DNA of 24,762 nt from a virus. A program made the translations under genes and the position numbers. The number at the start of each line of letters is the position of its first letter. The stretch's first letter is position 1. This document shows, one piece after another, positions 22,389-24,762 of the stretch. The DNA lies in the IMG/VR virus record IMGVR_UViG_3300005528_000186, positions 1 to 24,762 of that record. One strand, written 5' to 3'. Below the pieces are notes generated by a model. That model ran no database searches, was not told where the DNA came from, and was given only the letters and a program-made list of their open reading frames with translations.

Positions 22389-22864
22389 AAAAAAAGCGCG
22401 ATACCGATGGCGATGTCCGCAGGTAGGTGATCTTTGAACAACTTAACACGCTCGTCAAATGTTAGCTGCTTTTTAAACCATTGGCGTTTCTGATCGCTGA
22501 ATATAGCAACGATGTACGGAAGTAGATCGTAAAGGTTGCTGTCGTTCAGGTTCAATATCTGTAATGATCGCTCATGCTTAACCTTTATCGTGTTGATGTT
22601 AGGTAGGCATACGAACTTGTAGCCTTTAACCTTAAATACAGGCTCGTATCGACTGTTTGGATATTCCGTCAGTAGTTTATACAACTCTTTGCGGTGTTCG
22701 TTAATTTCCGCGAAGTTCATGCTGTCAAAGTAGTCGCTAGGCTTACCGTGCCACATGGATAGTAGTTTTATGTCCCTATCCAATAGGTCAATATCCAATA
22801 CTTGCTCCTGCGACAAGCGCATGAACTCACCGATGTTTCCCGCTGTTAAATTTCTGTATTTCAT
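22271..22864 (-). CDS. Tail assembly chaperone (gpG-like)
   Basis: A 197-residue helical protein starting MKYRNLTAGNIGEFMRLSQEQVLDID. The end (LPADIAIGIALFFCAASKAIEPHVLTYLESLSDKLMQEAEAV) has the 'A-x-A-x-FF' helix style of gpG-type chaperones that coat the tape measure before tube assembly. Codons for FF lie on a run of nine T. The overlapping -1 frame downstream supports a gpG/gpGT pair. It is separated from the tape measure gene by four genes, which is unusual. The call rests on the pair arrangement and sequence style. Confidence 0.65.
   Translation of the reverse strand: MKYRNLTAGNIGEFMRLSQEQVLDIDLLDRDIKLLSMWHGKPSDYFDSMNFAEINEHRKELYKLLTEYPNSRYEPVFKVKGYKFVCLPNINTIKVKHERSLQILNLNDSNLYDLLPYIVAIFSDQKRQWFKKQLTFDERVKLFKDHLPADIAIGIALFFCAASKAIEPHVLTYLESLSDKLMQEAEAVIKASETDGE
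22382..22400 (-). promoter_or_regulatory. T9 slippery run inside a GC hairpin loop
   Basis: On the minus strand CGCGC, nine T (22395-22387) and GCGCG follow each other, so the T run forms the loop of a 5-base-pair GC stem. In the gpG frame the codons are CTT TTT TTT TGC, giving the canonical -1 heptamer T TTT TTT. Slipping back one base enters the frame open to 22104. Polymerase slippage on nine T could produce the same result. Confidence 0.6.
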
Positions 22865-22865
22865 G

Positions 22866-23507
22866 TTAAAATAGTGTATCGTTTGAAATGGCTGTCTTTT
22901 TTTTAGACACTTTCATATTATCTAATAAGGCAAAATTGACATTAGGCATACGTGCAAAATCGTCGTTATTATCTATTGGTCTATCATTAGGCACTAATTG
23001 TATAGACGGATATACGCGAACATTTTTTAATCCGTATTGCTCTATCAACTCGTCCTGTCTGCCACCGTAACTTGCAGTCAAAACAAAGTTAGACGGTATA
23101 TCATTGATTCTATTCACCCAGTATTGCAATGACTTCGTATACGCCCATATTTCGACGTTCGGATTTTCGGCTGCTATTTCTACCCACATATCGAAATAGT
23201 TTTGATTAAAAAAGTCCCCAGAAGCGTGAACACGTATTGCTTTGCAGTCCATTGGTAATCTAGGCTTAATTCCGTTTTTTACAAGTTCAAAATTTTTCCA
23301 ACGGTGTTCCCTTACAGCAGGGAATCTCTCAGGACTTGCAGCGTAACAACGATACTGACCTTTCTTTACGTCAAACTTACCTGTGATTCTATCAACGGTA
23401 ACTTTGCATTCCAACGCAAACGGACAAGTAGTTCCAGTTGGTAAATTCCACTCATAGACTGTATCCCTGTAATATCTTTTATTTTTTACAAATTTACCGT
23501 TATTCAT
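22866..23507 (-). CDS. GP88-domain protein (phage gene product 88 family)
   Basis: A 213-residue protein with the family pattern: LPTGTTCPFALEC (Cys28, Cys34), QYRCYAASPERFPAVREHRWKN (Cys54), KAIRVHASGDFFNQNYFDMWVEIA, VEIWAYTKSLQYW, and VLTASYGG. The three Cys near the N-terminus could bind metal or an iron-sulfur cluster. The function of the family is unknown. It lies between terminase and tail chaperone, where no morphogenesis gene is expected. Its DNA, especially the 3' end, looks richer in A/T than its neighbours, suggesting late acquisition. Confidence 0.75.
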   Translation of the reverse strand: MNNGKFVKNKRYYRDTVYEWNLPTGTTCPFALECKVTVDRITGKFDVKKGQYRCYAASPERFPAVREHRWKNFELVKNGIKPRLPMDCKAIRVHASGDFFNQNYFDMWVEIAAENPNVEIWAYTKSLQYWVNRINDIPSNFVLTASYGGRQDELIEQYGLKNVRVYPSIQLVPNDRPIDNNDDFARMPNVNFALLDNMKVSKKKTAISNDTLF

Positions 23508-23519
23508 ATTGATAGATTA

Positions 23520-24722
23520 TTAAAAACGTATTGCGAAGTTAGCTCCTTTACCTTCTTTTAGTGCTGCGTGTGCCATTGCCGTTGCCATTATTCCGTCATC
23601 ATGGAAACCGTAAGGCGCACCGTATTTTATTGTTCTGCTTTTAGCGTTGTAATCAAAACTAAACACGTCGAACTCTTTTTGTAGCCAGTCAATCGGTAAG
23701 AATGTTACCGCGTCTGTCTGTGTTGCTACCGCCAAAGATTCTATAATGTCATTCTTACTCTTGGCTGATGTTACAAACGGCTGCACGTTATACGGGTTTT
23801 TGCATTGTGATTTGATCTGATCTATCAACGCATCACCGATACTGTTCACCTCGACGTTGACCGTAGCGTTAAACCTGTTTATTTGCTCGGATATTTGCCG
23901 TGTTATGTTCGACCATGTATCGTGTCTCCATCGGTTCAAATATACCTGCTCACCTTTCTCGTTAAAGATAGACAATACAGAATAATCGTCTGCACGTCCT
24001 AAATCGACACCACCGTAAAACTTGACACCTCCCGATGCCTCTTTGTACTTTGGACTAAATATACCAGCACCACCGTCAATAAACTCCGCTAAATATTCCT
24101 GCCTGAATACATGATCGGGTAATGTCAACCGCGCGTCGTCAATTTCTGATGGGTTAATCAACGGGTTGTCGTACGAACTCATACGAAACGACTTGTATTG
24201 TTCGTTAACACCGTCTAAGTTGAACAGGTTGTAAAAATGATTCTTACCCTTTGGCGTACTGATTAACAGCACCTTTTTCCCCTTCACCAACACCGTTGCC
24301 CGTAACACCTCCGTCCATGCAGCCTCGTCCATAAATGCGAACTCGTCACACACAAGGTAGTCGAACGTAAAGCCTCGGATGTTATCGTACCGTTCCGCGC
24401 TGAAGAATTGAATAGTGCTGCCTGTGATATATTCCAATATCAACTCTGATCGGTTTACGTTGCGATATATTTCAGGACGCTTTCTAAACGCCTTATGCAC
24501 CTCATCAAATACTTTCTTGGACTGTTTATACACTGGCGATACCCATGCACATTTAGCATTCTTTTGGTTTAATGCCCAATACATCAACTGGTTCGAAGCA
24601 AGTAATGTCTTGCCGAACTGTCGACCAATATTCAGAATGTAATACTTCTCATGCCCGTTGTTAATCGCGCTATGAATTATTTTCTGATTCTGATGCGGTG
24701 TGTATAGGATTGCCTTCGCCAA
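23520..24722 (-). CDS. terL: Terminase large subunit
   Basis: A 400-residue DNA-packaging motor. The ATPase half shows Walker A GRQFGKT (residues 33-39), Walker B LVCDE (Asp126, Glu127) and the coupling motif STPKG (about 155-159). The nuclease half shows GVDLGRADDYSV (Asp240), EVNSIGD (Glu291) and FHDDGIMATA (Asp375/376), the acidic residues that bind metal. The only usable start is TTG at 24722, because a stop lies upstream in frame and no ATG precedes Walker A. It overlaps the end of the upstream gene by 53 bases. It cuts and pumps phage DNA into the prohead via the portal. Confidence 0.95.
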   Translation of the reverse strand: MAKAILYTPHQNQKIIHSAINNGHEKYYILNIGRQFGKTLLASNQLMYWALNQKNAKCAWVSPVYKQSKKVFDEVHKAFRKRPEIYRNVNRSELILEYITGSTIQFFSAERYDNIRGFTFDYLVCDEFAFMDEAAWTEVLRATVLVKGKKVLLISTPKGKNHFYNLFNLDGVNEQYKSFRMSSYDNPLINPSEIDDARLTLPDHVFRQEYLAEFIDGGAGIFSPKYKEASGGVKFYGGVDLGRADDYSVLSIFNEKGEQVYLNRWRHDTWSNITRQISEQINRFNATVNVEVNSIGDALIDQIKSQCKNPYNVQPFVTSAKSKNDIIESLAVATQTDAVTFLPIDWLQKEFDVFSFDYNAKSRTIKYGAPYGFHDDGIMATAMAHAALKEGKGANFAIRF

Positions 24723-24762
24723 AGTCTGCTCTAAATGTCATGTTACCTGTTACCTTAATATC
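24670..24762 (-). CDS. 3' end of upstream gene, probably small terminase subunit (partial)
   Basis: The frame entering at the right edge reads DIKVTGNMTFRADFGEG, then NPIHTASESENNS and a TAG at 24670. It covers 30 codons and overlaps the start of the large terminase by 53 bases in a different phase. The disordered, Ser/Glu-rich tail directly before terL fits the end of a small terminase subunit. The stretch is too short to prove the family; an ATG inside it (24741) alternatively could start a 23-residue peptide. Confidence 0.45.
   Translation of the reverse strand, partial: DIKVTGNMTFRADFGEGNPIHTASESENNS

Noticed and set aside
22382-22400. GC stem with T9 as an intrinsic terminator
   Set aside because: The T run is in the loop, not after the stem, and it lies in the middle of a coding frame, so slippage is the better reading.

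Overview
This window reads as a contiguous piece of a tailed, siphovirus-like bacteriophage genome (or an intact prophage of one). Every gene I can support lies on the minus strand, so the biological reading order runs from the right edge to the left edge. The likely host group is Bacteroidota. The structural proteins resemble those of Bacteroidota phages, no start codon I examined closely has a convincing Shine-Dalgarno sequence, leaders are A/T-rich, and the best promoter matches the Bacteroidota pattern (TTG, 19 bases, TAnnTTTG). No integrase, tRNA, insertion sequence or CRISPR array is visible.

Layout in transcription order. (1) 24762-20325: the end of a probable small terminase, the large terminase, a GP88-family protein, a tail assembly chaperone with a probable -1 frameshift product, a gp10-like tail completion protein and a tail-tip protein. 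(2) 20328-15316: a 903-residue tail hub, a small tail-fibre-like protein and the tape measure. (3) 15286-12419: prohead protease, scaffold, major capsid protein and a probable tail tube protein, closed by a clear intrinsic terminator. (4) 12327-6462: a small unknown protein, the portal, neck/connector proteins, a repeat-containing tail fibre and small structural proteins. (5) 6462-3904: the lysis region, with holin, zinc amidase, a metallophosphoesterase, a small unknown and a two-membrane-segment coiled-coil protein that could be a spanin. A terminator candidate follows.

(6) 3778-1: a second transcription unit starting at a strong promoter-like sequence. It holds five small unknown genes, a 56-residue helix-turn-helix protein and then a recombination set (RecT-like annealing protein, YqaJ exonuclease, small VRR-type nuclease) and a helix-turn-helix gene. 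Two nearly identical palindromes, one on the promoter of this unit and one just before the recT-like gene, suggest that the small helix-turn-helix protein regulates both.

The most interesting points are: the T9 slippery run held in the loop of a GC hairpin inside the tail chaperone gene; the paired palindromes with the tiny regulator; two recurring leader motifs that divide the genome into an accessory and a structural class; the unusual gene order, with the portal downstream of the capsid and the tape measure; and hairpins on both sides of the probable tail tube gene. All functions are inferred from reading the proteins; no database search was run.
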